DNA from: Allobosea sp. 47.2.35
GTDB lineage: Bacteria > Pseudomonadota > Alphaproteobacteria > Rhizobiales > Beijerinckiaceae
DNA: 64,000 bases
Reading direction: 5' to 3'
NCBI RefSeq assembly: GCF_024655635.1
Contig: NZ_JANLGI010000018.1
Span: forward strand, 1 to 64,000
Shown: in pieces, positions 1-12,291 of the stretch
How the letters are laid out: every line of letters begins with the position of its first letter
Position numbering within the stretch: the stretch's first letter is position 1
Notes under the pieces: generated by a model
What the model was told of the DNA's origin: nothing
The model's database searches: none
What the model saw: only the letters and a program-made list of their open reading frames with translations
Position numbers and translations under genes: made by a program

Positions 1-70
1 CAGTGAAGGTAGCGTTCAAGCGGTGGATGCTCGCCACAAGGGCGAGCATCACGCCGAGACCGACAGCCAA
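1..70 (-). CDS. Possible 5' end of a membrane protein gene cut by the left edge
   Basis: On the minus strand one frame downstream of the DUF2865 gene encodes a hydrophobic stretch (ILAVGLGVMLALVASIHRL) that looks like an N-terminal membrane segment. It is preceded by an arginine-rich stretch with no ATG. A TTG at 68-70 or the GTG/ATG codons a little further in could be the start. The gene would lie 13 nt after the DUF2865 stop and run off the window. Only about 23 codons are visible, so this may be a chance open frame. Confidence 0.3.
   Translation of the reverse strand, partial: MAVGLGVMLALVASIHRLNATFT
26..50. repeat. Perfect 10-bp hairpin
   Basis: GATGCTCGCC (26-35) and GGCGAGCATC (41-50) are perfect inverted repeats around a 5-nt loop. 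No T-run follows on the minus strand, so a classical terminator for the DUF2865 gene is not supported. The hairpin also lies inside the possible reading frame at the left edge. Confidence 0.4.
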
Positions 71-83
71 AATACTGAAAAGA

Positions 84-1199
84 CTAGCGCGCCGGCAGCG
101 AAAGCGAGATCAACCGAACCGGCTCGCGCACGGTCGGATCGACGGAGCCGCGCAGGATCGCGTCGCTGATGACACTGTCATCCTGAAGCTGTGCCTCGCG
201 GACCCGCATCTGGCGCCGGACGCTGCGTGCCTGCGCTTCCATCCGGGAAATGCCGACCTGCTCGTCGATCTGCTTGCGCTGCGACTTGCTGAGCTCGGAC
301 GCCGTGCGGAAATCGCGGAAGTCGCGACGGCTATAGGGCCAGCTCGAGCTGCCGGTGAAGGTCGAGACCTTGCCGTCGAGCACGACGCTGTCGCCTGGGC
401 GCAAGGTGATGTCGCGCAGCAGGGAGACGCGCCGCTCGCCCGCCTGGACGATGGCCGGCCGGCAGGCCGGGTCGGAGGCCTTGGCATGGCTGAAGGCCAT
501 CGGCAGGGCGCCGTAGCGCTTGCCGTCGGCGGCGACCGCATCGGCGATGTCGGTCACGCCAGCCGCGGCCTTGAAGACCTTGACCGGAACGCCGGGATTC
601 ATCGCCTTGCAGATCGCTTCATGCGCCTTGATGTCCCCGGACGCACGGAGATAGCCGATCGGCGCATGGAAGCCGTCGCAGAGGCGCACGCAGAAGGTCT
701 GGGCCCGGTCCGCCGCGCCGGTGACGGTGTCCAGCGAGGCGTTGGTCGTGCCGGCCGGCTTGCGCTGCCGGTCGGCGAGCTTCTTGGGGGCGGTACGGAA
801 AGGGTTGAGCTCGATCGGCGGATGCGCGAGGCGACCGTCCGGCTGCAGTTGCATGAGCGGCAGGCGCCAGCCGTTATTGGCGGGCGCATAGGCATTGGCT
901 TGCGGAGCGTAGCGGGTGGGAGCGGTGGACGTATAGGCGGCATTCCGTGCGCCGGCCTGTGCCGCCTTTCGGGCGGCTTCCTGGGCGAAGAAGGCATGGA
1001 TGCCGGCATCGTCCTCGGCCTGGACGAGCGAGGCCGTCAGCACGATGCCGCCCGAACCGAGCGCGGCCCCGAGCACGGCGAGCGCCAATAACCGGCCCGT
1101 ACGGTTGCGCCGGACGATCTTCGCTTTGCCCGAAGCGGCAGCCACAACCTCCCCCTCGCGGGCGAAAACCCGCGCCGGGACTTCACGGACACGCAACAT
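84..1199 (-). CDS. DUF2865 domain-containing protein
   Basis: A 371-residue protein. Residues about 30-60 form a single hydrophobic segment after a basic stretch (RRNRTGR), so it is probably anchored in the inner membrane or exported. The central part carries the cysteine-containing signature that I associate with DUF2865 (FCVRLCDGFHAPIG), followed by further conserved cysteines (AICKAM, DPACRP). The C-terminus, after about residue 300, is charged and likely coiled-coil. The function of DUF2865 is unknown; it is largely confined to Hyphomicrobiales. It starts at an ATG, with a 140-nt intergenic region upstream before the MAPEG gene. Confidence 0.75.
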   Translation of the reverse strand: MLRVREVPARVFAREGEVVAAASGKAKIVRRNRTGRLLALAVLGAALGSGGIVLTASLVQAEDDAGIHAFFAQEAARKAAQAGARNAAYTSTAPTRYAPQANAYAPANNGWRLPLMQLQPDGRLAHPPIELNPFRTAPKKLADRQRKPAGTTNASLDTVTGAADRAQTFCVRLCDGFHAPIGYLRASGDIKAHEAICKAMNPGVPVKVFKAAAGVTDIADAVAADGKRYGALPMAFSHAKASDPACRPAIVQAGERRVSLLRDITLRPGDSVVLDGKVSTFTGSSSWPYSRRDFRDFRTASELSKSQRKQIDEQVGISRMEAQARSVRRQMRVREAQLQDDSVISDAILRGSVDPTVREPVRLISLSLPAR

Positions 1200-1339
1200 C
1201 GCGTCACTCCAAACTACGCTTGTCCACCGTCCGCCGCCATTCGGGGTGTAGTTTACTTTTCGTTAAGCTTCAACGCTTCCGGGCGTGCGCTCACCGGAAA
1301 CGGCCGGAATGCTTAACGGGAGCGCGGAGCTGGCGCCGT

Positions 1340-1750
1340 TCAGAGCACGGAGACGAGGACGCCCAGCCACATGCAGAATAGCGCAATGAAGCCGATGCCG
1401 TAGACCGCGCCGCGCAGGGGCAGCTTGTTGGGGCCGACATGGATGAAGGTGTGGATGACGCGGGTGGCGACATAGAGCCAGGCGAGCAGCGCCATGACAT
1501 AGCCGGTCGCGCCGGTCTCCATCGCGACCATCACGACCGCGAAGAAGATCACCGGGGATTCGAACTGGTTGGTGAAATTCGCTGCCGCGAGCCGGGCTGG
1601 AACAGGATAGCGCTCGGTCGAAACCGACACGTCCGCAGGCCGGACGGCGCCGCTCGTGAAGGCATTCTTGCGACGTATCGCCAGGACGACGCCGACGACG
1701 AAGATCCAGAAGATCATCGCCAGCGTCGGATAGATCAGCTTGAGAGTCAT
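1340..1750 (-). CDS. MAPEG family membrane protein
   Basis: 136 residues, start chosen at the ATG at 1748-1750; the longer frame upstream adds a non-hydrophobic, arginine-rich leader. Four hydrophobic segments are visible (residues about 5-22, 60-80, 85-103, 115-135), as is the E-S-P-x-I-F-F motif (NQFESPVIFFAVVM) typical of the MAPEG superfamily (membrane-associated proteins in eicosanoid and glutathione metabolism). Bacterial members are small inner-membrane proteins, some with glutathione transferase activity, but substrates are mostly unknown. It lies 70 nt before guaB's stop on the same strand. Confidence 0.85.
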   Translation of the reverse strand: MTLKLIYPTLAMIFWIFVVGVVLAIRRKNAFTSGAVRPADVSVSTERYPVPARLAAANFTNQFESPVIFFAVVMVAMETGATGYVMALLAWLYVATRVIHTFIHVGPNKLPLRGAVYGIGFIALFCMWLGVLVSVL

Positions 1751-1820
1751 GGTTGCGCGTCGCCTCGTGTCGCACCGGCCCGGAAGAGCCGGGCCAGTGC
1801 TGCACAATGCCCGCGCTGAC

Positions 1821-3347
<1,527 letters not shown>

Positions 3348-3498
3348 TCAAGGGGGCCAGGGCAAGAGGCCCAGTGCCGAGTTGACGAGGCCCGTTAGCA
3401 TGGGCGCGGCGGGTCCGCTAGTGCGCCGGGCTGGATTCTTTTGCAGTGCGGAAACGGCGCCCGCGCATGGCGGCGCCGCTTCCCTTGCGTCGCCGGGG

Positions 3499-3816
3499 TT
3501 ATCGGACGGGCCGCGTGGTTGCGGGCTGGGCGGGCGCATCCGGCGCGACGCCGAAGCAGCCGGCCTCAAAAATGGTCCGGCCCGCCGCATTGGCCATGCG
3601 CTGGCAGCTTTCGAGGCGCAGGCAGGCGTCATAGCGCAGGCCTTCGCCGCCGCTGTTGGGAATGGTCTTGAACTGGCAGCCGGCTTGCCAGCCGCCAGAG
3701 GCGGCTGCGGCCGGGGCAGGCGCCCATGTCAGCCCCGCGGCCAGCGCAAGGCCGAGAATGGATAGTCCAGGCGCAGCGTGGCGCGTCGCAGTGAAAACGG
3801 ATGAAACGGTGGTCAT
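3499..3816 (-). CDS. Small secreted cysteine-containing protein, unknown function
   Basis: 105 residues from the ATG at 3814-3816, which has GGAGAAG at good spacing. Residues 1-38 form a signal peptide ending in a run of alanines (APAPAAAASGG). The mature part of about 65 residues contains four cysteines (GCQF, DACL, ESCQ, AGCFG), enough for two disulfides, and a Pro/Ala-rich tail. I do not recognise a family. It sits alone between guaB and a divergent MFS gene, with about 300 nt of divergent promoter region upstream. Confidence 0.65.
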   Translation of the reverse strand: MTTVSSVFTATRHAAPGLSILGLALAAGLTWAPAPAAAASGGWQAGCQFKTIPNSGGEGLRYDACLRLESCQRMANAAGRTIFEAGCFGVAPDAPAQPATTRPVR

Positions 3817-4116
3817 GGCGCTTCTCCAGAGATTGACGACGCGCGCCCCTCGCGACGGCCCGGTGCAACCGGACACCCTGCAGATGGTGCTGACGAGAGC
3901 CCCGAACGAGTGAAGTCAGTGCATGGCGGCGTTGTGTGTATCGCCAGGCCATATTCCCAGCGCATGGCGGAAGCGCGCCCGCAGCGGGCAAATCGAGGGT
4001 GCCGTCGCGAATTCGCTCTCGTCACTCCGTACGCATCGGATTAATAGCCGAGCTTATGATTTCAAGCGCGCCTAATTGGCCGGCGCGGAAGGTCCGAAGT
4101 CTCAAGGTCCGAAGAC
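3817..4116. other. 300-nt divergent intergenic region
   Basis: Lies between the small secreted protein gene (minus) and the MFS transporter gene (plus). I find no gene, tRNA or strong hairpin here. An 11-nt direct repeat, AAGGTCCGAAG, occurs twice just before the MFS start (around 4089-4114). The promoters of both neighbours must lie in this stretch, but I could not assign them confidently. Confidence 0.5.
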
Positions 4117-5556
4117 TTGCAGCGCTCCAAACTCCTGCCCCTGATCGTCGCCTGTGCGCTCTTCATGGAGAACACTGACTCGACGGTGATCGCCACCTCG
4201 CTGCCGGTGATCGCCGCCTCGCTCGGCGAGGACCCGATCGCGTTGAAGCTGGCGCTGACCTCCTATCTCGTCAGCCTCGCGGTCTTCATCCCGATTTCCG
4301 GCTGGATGGCGGACCGCTACGGCGCCCGCACGATCTTCCGCTCGGCACTCGTCGTCTTCATGTTGGGCTCGATCCTCTGCGCGGTGTCGAGTTCGCTCGG
4401 CGCCTTCGTCGGCGCGCGCTTCATCCAGGGTATCGGCGGGGCGATGATGGTGCCGGTCGGACGCCTCGTCATCCTGCGCAGCGTCAGCAAGTCCGAGATC
4501 GTCGGCGCGCTCGCCTACCTGACGATTCCCGCTTTGGTCGGCCCCGTCGTCGGGCCGCCGCTCGGCGGGTTCATCACCACCTATTTCGACTGGCGCTGGA
4601 TCTTCTTCATCAACATCCCGATCGGCCTCGTCGGCATCGTGCTGGCGAGCCTGTTCTTCGAGGATATCCGCGAGGAGGATGTCGCGCCGCTCGACGTCAA
4701 GGGCTTCCTGCTCTCCTCCTTCGGCTTCGCCAGCCTGATGCTGGGCCTCGCCACCGGCGGGCGCCATCTCGTGCCGCAGGTCGTGTCCTATGGCTGCGTC
4801 CTGGCGGGCGCTGCAGCCCTCGTGGCCTATTGGTTCCATGCCCGGCGCGTGCCCTATCCCGTGCTTAATCTCGCGCTCTTCCGGATTCCGACCTTCCGGA
4901 TCGGCGTGATCGGCGGCTCGATCTTCCGGACCGGAATCGGCGCGATTCCCTTCCTGCTGCCCTTGATGCTGCAACTCGGCTTCGGGCTGGACGCATTGCA
5001 ATCCGGCCTGATCACCTTCGTCTCGGCGGCCGGCGCGCTGATCATGAAGACGCTGGCGCGAACCATCCTGGCGCGCTTCGGCTTCCGCCGCGTGCTGATC
5101 GCCAATGCCGTGATCGGCGCGGCGTTCCTCGCAGCTTCCGGCCTGTTCACGCCGACGACGCCGCACGCGATCATGCTTTCGGTGCTGCTGATCGGCGGCT
5201 GCTTCCGCTCGCTGCAATTCACCGGCATCAACGCGCTGAGCTATGCCGACGTCTCCAATCGCGAGATGTCGAGCGCGACCAGCCTGTCGAGCGTCGCCCA
5301 GCAGCTCTCGCTCAGCATGGGCGTGACGATCGGTGCTTTCGCGCTGGAGAGCGCCAATCTCCTCCACGGCGGCAAGGCGCTCGGCGCTGGCGATTTCTGG
5401 CCGGCTTTCCTGATCGTCGGGCTGATCTCGGCCTCGTCGGCGCTGTGGATGATGCGGCTTGCCCCGGATGCCGGCGCCGAGGTCTCCGGCCATGTCCCGG
5501 TCAGCGCGCGCAAGGTCACCGCCGAGGCGATCGCGGACCAGAAGCCGCTCGAATAG
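4117..5556 (+). CDS. MFS transporter, DHA2 (EmrB/QacA-type) drug exporter family
   Basis: 479 residues with the hydrophobicity of a 14-helix major facilitator. Visible family marks are the N-terminal MENTDSTVIATSLPVIA (TM1), motif A in the first cytoplasmic loop (GWMADRYGARTIF) and motif C in helix 5 (PALVGPVVGPPLGGFI). DHA2 pumps use the proton gradient to expel toxic compounds; the substrate cannot be read from sequence. The start is a TTG with AAGG about nine bases upstream; the first ATG is at codon 17, inside TM1, so the TTG start is favoured. No membrane-fusion partner is adjacent. Confidence 0.88.
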   Translation: MQRSKLLPLIVACALFMENTDSTVIATSLPVIAASLGEDPIALKLALTSYLVSLAVFIPISGWMADRYGARTIFRSALVVFMLGSILCAVSSSLGAFVGARFIQGIGGAMMVPVGRLVILRSVSKSEIVGALAYLTIPALVGPVVGPPLGGFITTYFDWRWIFFINIPIGLVGIVLASLFFEDIREEDVAPLDVKGFLLSSFGFASLMLGLATGGRHLVPQVVSYGCVLAGAAALVAYWFHARRVPYPVLNLALFRIPTFRIGVIGGSIFRTGIGAIPFLLPLMLQLGFGLDALQSGLITFVSAAGALIMKTLARTILARFGFRRVLIANAVIGAAFLAASGLFTPTTPHAIMLSVLLIGGCFRSLQFTGINALSYADVSNREMSSATSLSSVAQQLSLSMGVTIGAFALESANLLHGGKALGAGDFWPAFLIVGLISASSALWMMRLAPDAGAEVSGHVPVSARKVTAEAIADQKPLE

Positions 5557-5592
5557 CTTGTCAGGCCGGGCGGCTTGCCGCAGGGTCAGGGC

Positions 5593-6213
5593 ATGCAGGC
5601 TGAGCCCGCGCCCTCGACCGAGACGCGCCACACGCTCTGCGTCGGCGACGGCGCGGCCAGGCTCAAGCTCGCCGAGACCGAGCTGACGCTCAGCGACGAA
5701 GGCATAGCCTACGAGCTCGACGGCCGTTCGGGCCTGCGATCCTTCGACAAGCTGACCGGTGTGCGGCTACAGGCGGTCAATGGCGGCCCGCGATCGCCCT
5801 GGGAGGCGCTGGCGGAGCTGACCTTCACCTCCGGTCGGCCGCTCTTCGTCCATTCCAGCTCCCCCTGGGGCGTGGACGATCCACAGCGCGACACGACATT
5901 CATCGCCTTCATCGAGGACCTGCATCGTCGGCTCGTTGCCGGCAGCCATGGCCACGTCGCTTTCCGGCGTGGCATCCCGGAGAAGCGTCACCGCTTCCTG
6001 ATCGTGGTCGCGCTCATCGCCGCCGTGGTTTTCGGCGGTGCCGGCTTGATGGTTCTCTATATCGGCCTGAGCGGGAAGGCAGGGTTCTTCGAGGTTATCG
6101 GACCGCTCATCGGCGTCGGCGGCCTCGGTTTCTGGATCTTGGCCTCGGTCGTGAAGACCGCACCGGGCACCTACGACCCGCGCCATCTGCCACGCGACGT
6201 CTTTCCGGAGTGA
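5593..6213 (+). CDS. Hypothetical protein with two C-terminal membrane helices
   Basis: 206 residues from the ATG at 5593 (AGGGTCAGGGC just upstream); an in-frame TTG lies six codons earlier. Residues 1-135 look soluble and beta-rich; residues about 140-165 and 175-195 are two hydrophobic helices (FLIVVALIAAVVFGGAGLMV and VIGPLIGVGGLGFWILASVV), followed by a short tail. The order suggests a cytoplasmic domain anchored by a helical hairpin. I recognise no family. It follows the MFS gene by 36 nt on the same strand and could be co-transcribed. Confidence 0.7.
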   Translation: MQAEPAPSTETRHTLCVGDGAARLKLAETELTLSDEGIAYELDGRSGLRSFDKLTGVRLQAVNGGPRSPWEALAELTFTSGRPLFVHSSSPWGVDDPQRDTTFIAFIEDLHRRLVAGSHGHVAFRRGIPEKRHRFLIVVALIAAVVFGGAGLMVLYIGLSGKAGFFEVIGPLIGVGGLGFWILASVVKTAPGTYDPRHLPRDVFPE

Positions 6214-6220
6214 CGGCGAC

Positions 6221-6475
6221 CTAGAACCCGCAGGCGAGACACTCGCTGCCATCGGCCGTGCGATACTCCGCCTTCCAGTAATGCGGGTCGTTCAGCGCGG
6301 CGTAGGTGACGCCAGGCGGGGCCGGATAGCGCTTCCTGAACGGACGGGCGAGCTGAACGAAGAGCCGGCAATCCGGCGGCCAGTCGCCAAGGCTCAGGAT
6401 CGAATTTCCCCGCGCGAGCTCGGCGTCGAGGATCGCCTGAAGCGCCCGAACCATGCGCGGAGCGGATTGCGCCAC
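6221..6475 (-). CDS. Small hypothetical protein downstream of rlmE
   Basis: 84 residues from a GTG start (an ATG is seven codons in). The reading frame begins 17 nt after the rlmE stop on the same strand, so it is probably co-transcribed. The sequence is soluble and ends in a CxxCGF-like tail (SECLACGF), with a proline-rich middle (FRKRYPAPPGVTYAAL). I recognise no family. The compact spacing and protein-like composition argue for a real gene, but no motif proves it. Confidence 0.55.
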   Translation of the reverse strand: MAQSAPRMVRALQAILDAELARGNSILSLGDWPPDCRLFVQLARPFRKRYPAPPGVTYAALNDPHYWKAEYRTADGSECLACGF

Positions 6476-6492
6476 CGCCTTATCCGCCCCGC

Positions 6493-7227
6493 TCAGGCGT
6501 CGTCGCCTTGGGGCTTCTGCGCCCGCCGGTAGCCAGTCGCGAGCACGTAAAGCTCGGAGGAATCGGCTCGGCTCGCCGCCGGTTTGACGTTTCGCACCGT
6601 TGTGAAGTCGCGCTTCAGCGTGGCGAGAAGCTCGGCGCTGTCGCCGCCCTGGAACAGCTTGGCGAGGAAGAAGCCGCCCGGCGCCAGCACATCGTGCGCG
6701 AACTCGATCGCGGCCTCGGCGAGCGCGATGATCTTGAGATGGTCGGTCTTCTTGTGGCCGGTGGTGTTGGCGGCCATGTCCGACATCACGCCGTCGGCCC
6801 GGCCGCCGAGGCGCTCGGTCAGCAGGGCAGGCGCCTCATCGGCCATGAAATCGAGCTGGATCAGGTCGACGCCGGGGATCGGATCGACGGCCAGCAGGTC
6901 GATGCCGACGATATGGCCTTTGCCTTGCTCCAGCCCGATGCGCTTGGCCGCGATCTGGCACCAGCCCCCCGGCGCGCAGCCGAGGTCGACCAGCCGCTGT
7001 CCGGGCTTCAGGAACTTGTAGCGGTCGTCCATCTCCTCGAGCTTGAACGCCGCGCGCGAGCGATAGCCCATCTCCCGGGCCCGCTTCACATAGGGGTCGT
7101 TGAGCTGGCGCTCGAGCCAGAGCTGCGAGGAATGCTTGAGCTTGCCGGCCTTCTTGACCTTGACGCGCATGTCGCGCGCGCCGGCAGGCTTGCCGCCGGT
7201 TTTGCCGCCCGATTTTCCGGTGCTCAT
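6493..7227 (-). CDS. rlmE: 23S rRNA (uridine-2552-2'-O)-methyltransferase, RlmE/FtsJ family
   Basis: 244 residues from the ATG at 7225-7227. The protein begins with a Gly/Lys-rich basic tail common in alphaproteobacterial members. The Rossmann SAM-binding motif is [11 protein letters not shown], and the K-D-K-E catalytic tetrad of 2'-O methyltransferases is present: Lys in [10 protein letters not shown], Asp in [11 protein letters not shown], Lys in [10 protein letters not shown], Glu in SSELYVLA. RlmE methylates U2552 in the A-loop of the large subunit late in ribosome assembly. It starts 11 nt after the exopolyphosphatase stop, indicating an operon, an arrangement often seen in this order. 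Confidence 0.95.
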   Translation of the reverse strand: MSTGKSGGKTGGKPAGARDMRVKVKKAGKLKHSSQLWLERQLNDPYVKRAREMGYRSRAAFKLEEMDDRYKFLKPGQRLVDLGCAPGGWCQIAAKRIGLEQGKGHIVGIDLLAVDPIPGVDLIQLDFMADEAPALLTERLGGRADGVMSDMAANTTGHKKTDHLKIIALAEAAIEFAHDVLAPGGFFLAKLFQGGDSAELLATLKRDFTTVRNVKPAASRADSSELYVLATGYRRAQKPQGDDA

Positions 7228-7237
7228 TGTATCGAAC

Positions 7238-8356
7238 CTATTTCCGCCGCCACCAGGCGCGGTCCTCATGCATCATGCGCAGCAGGATACCCTCGCGCAG
7301 GCCGCGATCGGCAATACGGACGCGCTCGCTCGGGAACGCGCGGCGGATAGCCTCGAAGATCGCGCAGCCGGCCAGCACCAGATCGGCGCGCTCGCGGCCG
7401 ATGCAGGCATTCGCCGCCCGGGCGGCATAATCCATCTCGATCAGGCGGTCGATCACCGTGAGGATGTCGCGCTGATGCATCCACAGCCCGTCGACCTCGC
7501 GCCGGTCGTAGCGCGGCAGGTCGAGATGGATGCCGGCGACCGTTGTCACGGTGCCGGAGGTGCCGAGCAGGTGGAAGCTGCGGGCGTCGCGGGCGCCGGC
7601 CGCCTTCTTAGCGAAAGGAGCGAGCGCCTGCGCGCAATCCTCGACCATCTTCTCGAACAATTCGCGGCTGACCTCGATGCCGCCGTAGCGCTCGGCGACC
7701 GTAACGACGCCGATCGGCAGCGAGGCCCATTCGCGGATGCGGGCGGCGGGGTCGCGCGCCTCGCTGCGGCCGCCGAGCCAGACGATTTCGGTCGAGCCGC
7801 CGCCGATATCGAAGACGATGACGCTTTCCGCCGCCGGATCGGCCAGCGCCGCGCAGCCGGAGACGGCGAGCGCCGCTTCCGTGCGCTGATCGATGACCTC
7901 CAGCGCGAGTTCAGCCTCGGCCGCGACGCGGCGGATGAAGTCGAGCCCGTTGGTGGCGGCGCGGCAAGCCTCGGTGGTGACGAGGCGGGCGCGGGTGACG
8001 CCGCGATTCGCCATCTTGCCGCGGCAGATCTTCAGCGCCTCGACGGCGCGATCCATCGCGGCATCGGCGAGGCGGCTGCTCGCGCCAAGGCCCTCGCCGA
8101 GGCGCACGATGCGGGAGAAGGCGTCAACGACGCGAAAACCGTGTTGAGCGGGGCGGGCGATCAGCAGGCGGCAATTATTGGTGCCGAGATCGAGCGCTGC
8201 ATAGGTCGCGGGCAACGGCCGGTCGGTGGCAGGCTGCGCGAAGCTCCTGAAAGGCGCACCAACCGGGAGCGCGCCGTTCCGTTGCGGATCGGCGTCATGT
8301 CTCTGCGGCCGCGCCAGAGGCGCGACATCCCGTTGTTGCCGGTCCTCGACCGCCAC
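7238..8356 (-). CDS. Ppx/GppA family exopolyphosphatase
   Basis: 372 residues from a GTG start. The ASKHA-fold phosphate loops are visible: phosphate-1 [15 protein letters not shown] near residue 53 and phosphate-2 [15 protein letters not shown] near residue 170. The catalytic Glu region ([11 protein letters not shown]) and [12 protein letters not shown] are also present. The family hydrolyses polyphosphate and/or pppGpp to ppGpp. The protein has the short single-module length (about 310-370) rather than the 500-residue E. coli form. The first 45 residues are basic and low-complexity and may include a later true start. Confidence 0.9.
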   Translation of the reverse strand: MAVEDRQQRDVAPLARPQRHDADPQRNGALPVGAPFRSFAQPATDRPLPATYAALDLGTNNCRLLIARPAQHGFRVVDAFSRIVRLGEGLGASSRLADAAMDRAVEALKICRGKMANRGVTRARLVTTEACRAATNGLDFIRRVAAEAELALEVIDQRTEAALAVSGCAALADPAAESVIVFDIGGGSTEIVWLGGRSEARDPAARIREWASLPIGVVTVAERYGGIEVSRELFEKMVEDCAQALAPFAKKAAGARDARSFHLLGTSGTVTTVAGIHLDLPRYDRREVDGLWMHQRDILTVIDRLIEMDYAARAANACIGRERADLVLAGCAIFEAIRRAFPSERVRIADRGLREGILLRMMHEDRAWWRRK

Positions 8357-8372
8357 CGATCCAACCTCTCAA

Positions 8373-8437
8373 CCTGTCCGATACCTGGGGCACGGACAGG
8401 GGCCGCGACCCGGCGCGGCCCTGCTTCGTAACGAAGC
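8373..8437. repeat. Two inverted repeats in the ppx-glpK divergent region
   Basis: CCTGTCCG (8373-8380) pairs with CGGACAGG (8393-8400) across 12 nt. GCTTCG (8423-8428) pairs with CGAAGC (8432-8437) across TAA. They lie between the divergently transcribed exopolyphosphatase and glpK. The second is compact enough to be a protein-binding palindrome; either could be leader structure. No regulator can be assigned. Confidence 0.4.
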
Positions 8438-8577
8438 TAACTACAGGGCGCGCGACATGCCAAGCGGAACCTTGCCGGCTGGGAGACTTGCCGCACATTC
8501 GCATGGGACGCGGCTTGCGCCGGGACCGGCTCATCGGCCAGTCTCCGCCGACCAATGAGACCGGGCAGGGAACCGAC

Positions 8578-10071
<1,494 letters not shown>

Positions 10072-10080
<9 letters not shown>

Positions 10081-11238
10081 GAACGGCAGCCAGCGCCGTC
10101 CAGCCGAGGACGCCACCGCGCATTCGATGAAGCGCACGCCGCGTGCGCCGTCGTTGACCGTCGGGTAATCGGCATCGAGAGGATTGGCCGTCGTGCCGGC
10201 CTTGCGGGCCCGGATGTCGGCAAATGTGCCGCGATAGATATTGGCGAAGGCCTCGATGAAGCCTTCGGGGTGGCCGGCCGGGATGCGGCCGGCGCGGCGG
10301 GCCGATTCGCAAAGCCAGGGCGAGGCGCGGGTGAAGATTTCGGTCGGCCCCTCGCGGCGGTGATGGACGAGTCGGTTCGGCTCCTCCTGCCGCCATTCCA
10401 GCGTGCCGTTCTCGCCGGAGACGCGCAGGCGCAGGTCGTTCTCAAGCCCGGCATTGATCTGCGAGGCGACGAGAACGCCGCGCGCTCCGCCTTTGAAGCG
10501 CAGCAGCATGCTGGCGTCGTCATCGAGCGCACGGCCAGACACCAGCGCGCCGAGATCGGCGACCAGCTCCTCGATCTGAAGCCCGGTCACGGTCGAAACG
10601 AGGTTCTCGGCATGGGAGCCGATATCGCCGAGCGCGCCGGCAATGCCGCTGCGGGCCGGATCGGTGCGCCAGCTCGCCTGCTTGTTGCCAGTTGCCTCCA
10701 GCGCGGTCGCGAGCCAGCCTTGATTGTACTCGACCACGACCTTGCGGATGCGGCCGAGCGCGCCAGAGCGCACCATCTCGCGCGCCTGTCGGACCATCGG
10801 ATAGCCGGTGTAGTTATAGGTGACGCCGAAGACAGTGCCTTGGCGGGCAACGGTCTCGACCAGCGTCGTGGCCTGCTGGCCGGTATGGGTCAGCGGCTTG
10901 TCGCAGACGACATGGAAACCGGCTTCCGCGAAAGCCTGCGCGATCGGGAAATGCGTATCGGTCGGCGTGACGATGACGACGAGATCGACGCGCTCCGCCG
11001 CCGGACGGGCGAGTTCGGCTTCGAGAAAAGCCTGCCAGCCAGCGTGATTATGGGCATCGGCCAGCCCCAGCGCCCGCCCGGACTCGCGGGCCCTCTCTGG
11101 CGTCGACGAGAGGGCGCCCGCAGCCAGTTCCGCCTGCCCGTCGAGCGCGATGGCATGGCGGTGCACGGCGCCGATGAAGGCATCGCGGCCGCCGCCGATC
11201 ATGGCATAGCGCAGCCTTGGCGCGTATTCGTCGTTCAT
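10072..11238 (-). CDS. Gfo/Idh/MocA family sugar dehydrogenase
   Basis: 388 residues. The N-terminal Rossmann fold has [17 protein letters not shown] and [17 protein letters not shown], with the conserved EKP-like motif here as CDKPLT (the catalytic lysine is in it). The C-terminal half is the alpha/beta substrate domain; [13 protein letters not shown] carries the conserved D and H. The family oxidises sugars, inositols or their derivatives with NAD(P). It is the last gene of a minus-strand cluster with a sugar ABC transporter, 65 nt after the binding-protein gene, so the transported sugar is probably its substrate or precursor. Confidence 0.9.
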
Positions 11239-11303
11239 CGCGTGACCTGATGCTCTCGAAGATGCGGCCGCCGCAGGAGCGGCGGCCGGTGGGTGCTGTC
11301 CGC

Positions 11304-12266
11304 TCAGAACGGCGAGTCGGGGTAGTAGAAGTCCTTGGCGTTGCTCTTGTCGATCAGCACCGAGGGGATGATCGTGGTCGCCGGCAGCTTCTCGCCCTTC
11401 AGGCGAGCTTCCGCCGTCAATTTGATCGATTCGTAGATGAATTTCGGCGAGTAGCTGACATTGGCCTGGATGCGCGGGTCCTTGTTGTCGAGGATGACCT
11501 TGACCATGTCCTTGGCCCCGGCGCCGCCAAAGATCACCTTGATGTCCTTGCGACCGGCCTGGTCAATGGCGCGGATCGCGCCGAAGGCCATGTCGTCATC
11601 GGCCGCCCAGAAGGCATCGATATCCTTGAAGCGGGTCAGGAAATCCTGGGTGACCTTGTAGGCGTCGTCGCGGTTCCAGTTGGCGTATTTGGCGTCGAGC
11701 AGCTTGATGTCGGGATGGCCCTTCAGCACGGCGTTGAAAGCGTCCATGCGCTCGTTGTCGAGCGTGGTCGGGATGCCGCGGAGCGCCACGACGTTGCCTT
11801 TGCCGCCGAGCGTCTTGGCGATGTACTCGGCCGGAATCTTGCCGAAAGCGGTATTGTCGCCGGCGACATAAGCATCCTGCGCCGAGGTATCGGTCAGGCC
11901 GCGGTCGACCACCGTCACATAGGCGCCCTTGGCCTTCACATTGGCGACCGGCCGGGTCAGTGCCGCCGATTCGAAGGGGAAGACGACGAGCGCGTTGATC
12001 TTGCTGACCGTACTCAGGTCCTGCAGCTGGTTGGCCTGCTCGGTCGCGTTGGCGGCGGTGCGGATGGTGATCTTGAGGTCCTTGTGCTTGGCCTCGAGAT
12101 CCTTCTTCGCCTGGTTCGCCCAGTAGTTGATGCCGCCCATGAAGCTGTGCGTGGCGGCGGGAATGGAGACGCCGAGATGGACGGGTTCGGAGGCGGCGCT
12201 TGTCGCCGCGAAGGCGAGGCCCGCGGCGGTGGCAAGCATGAGGCTGCGTCTGGTCTGCATGGACAT
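11304..12266 (-). CDS. Sugar ABC transporter periplasmic substrate-binding protein (RbsB-like)
   Basis: 320 residues with a signal peptide (residues 1-25, [19 protein letters not shown] and AATSAASEP). The mature protein follows the type I periplasmic binding fold of the CUT2 (ribose/galactose-type) class: [50 protein letters not shown]. It delivers a carbohydrate to the permease encoded just upstream. The start at 12266 has GGAGA at correct spacing; a second ATG lies two codons later. The ligand cannot be read from sequence. Confidence 0.92.
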   Translation of the reverse strand: MSMQTRRSLMLATAAGLAFAATSAASEPVHLGVSIPAATHSFMGGINYWANQAKKDLEAKHKDLKITIRTAANATEQANQLQDLSTVSKINALVVFPFESAALTRPVANVKAKGAYVTVVDRGLTDTSAQDAYVAGDNTAFGKIPAEYIAKTLGGKGNVVALRGIPTTLDNERMDAFNAVLKGHPDIKLLDAKYANWNRDDAYKVTQDFLTRFKDIDAFWAADDDMAFGAIRAIDQAGRKDIKVIFGGAGAKDMVKVILDNKDPRIQANVSYSPKFIYESIKLTAEARLKGEKLPATTIIPSVLIDKSNAKDFYYPDSPF

Positions 12267-12291
12267 CGCTTCTCTCCCTGGTTGGCCGCCT

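Noticed and set aside
1252..1267. CtrA-like box (TTAA-N7-TAAA) upstream of the DUF2865 gene on the minus strand
   Set aside because: One half-site does not match the TTAA-N7-TTAA consensus, and such near-matches are common. There is no supporting context.
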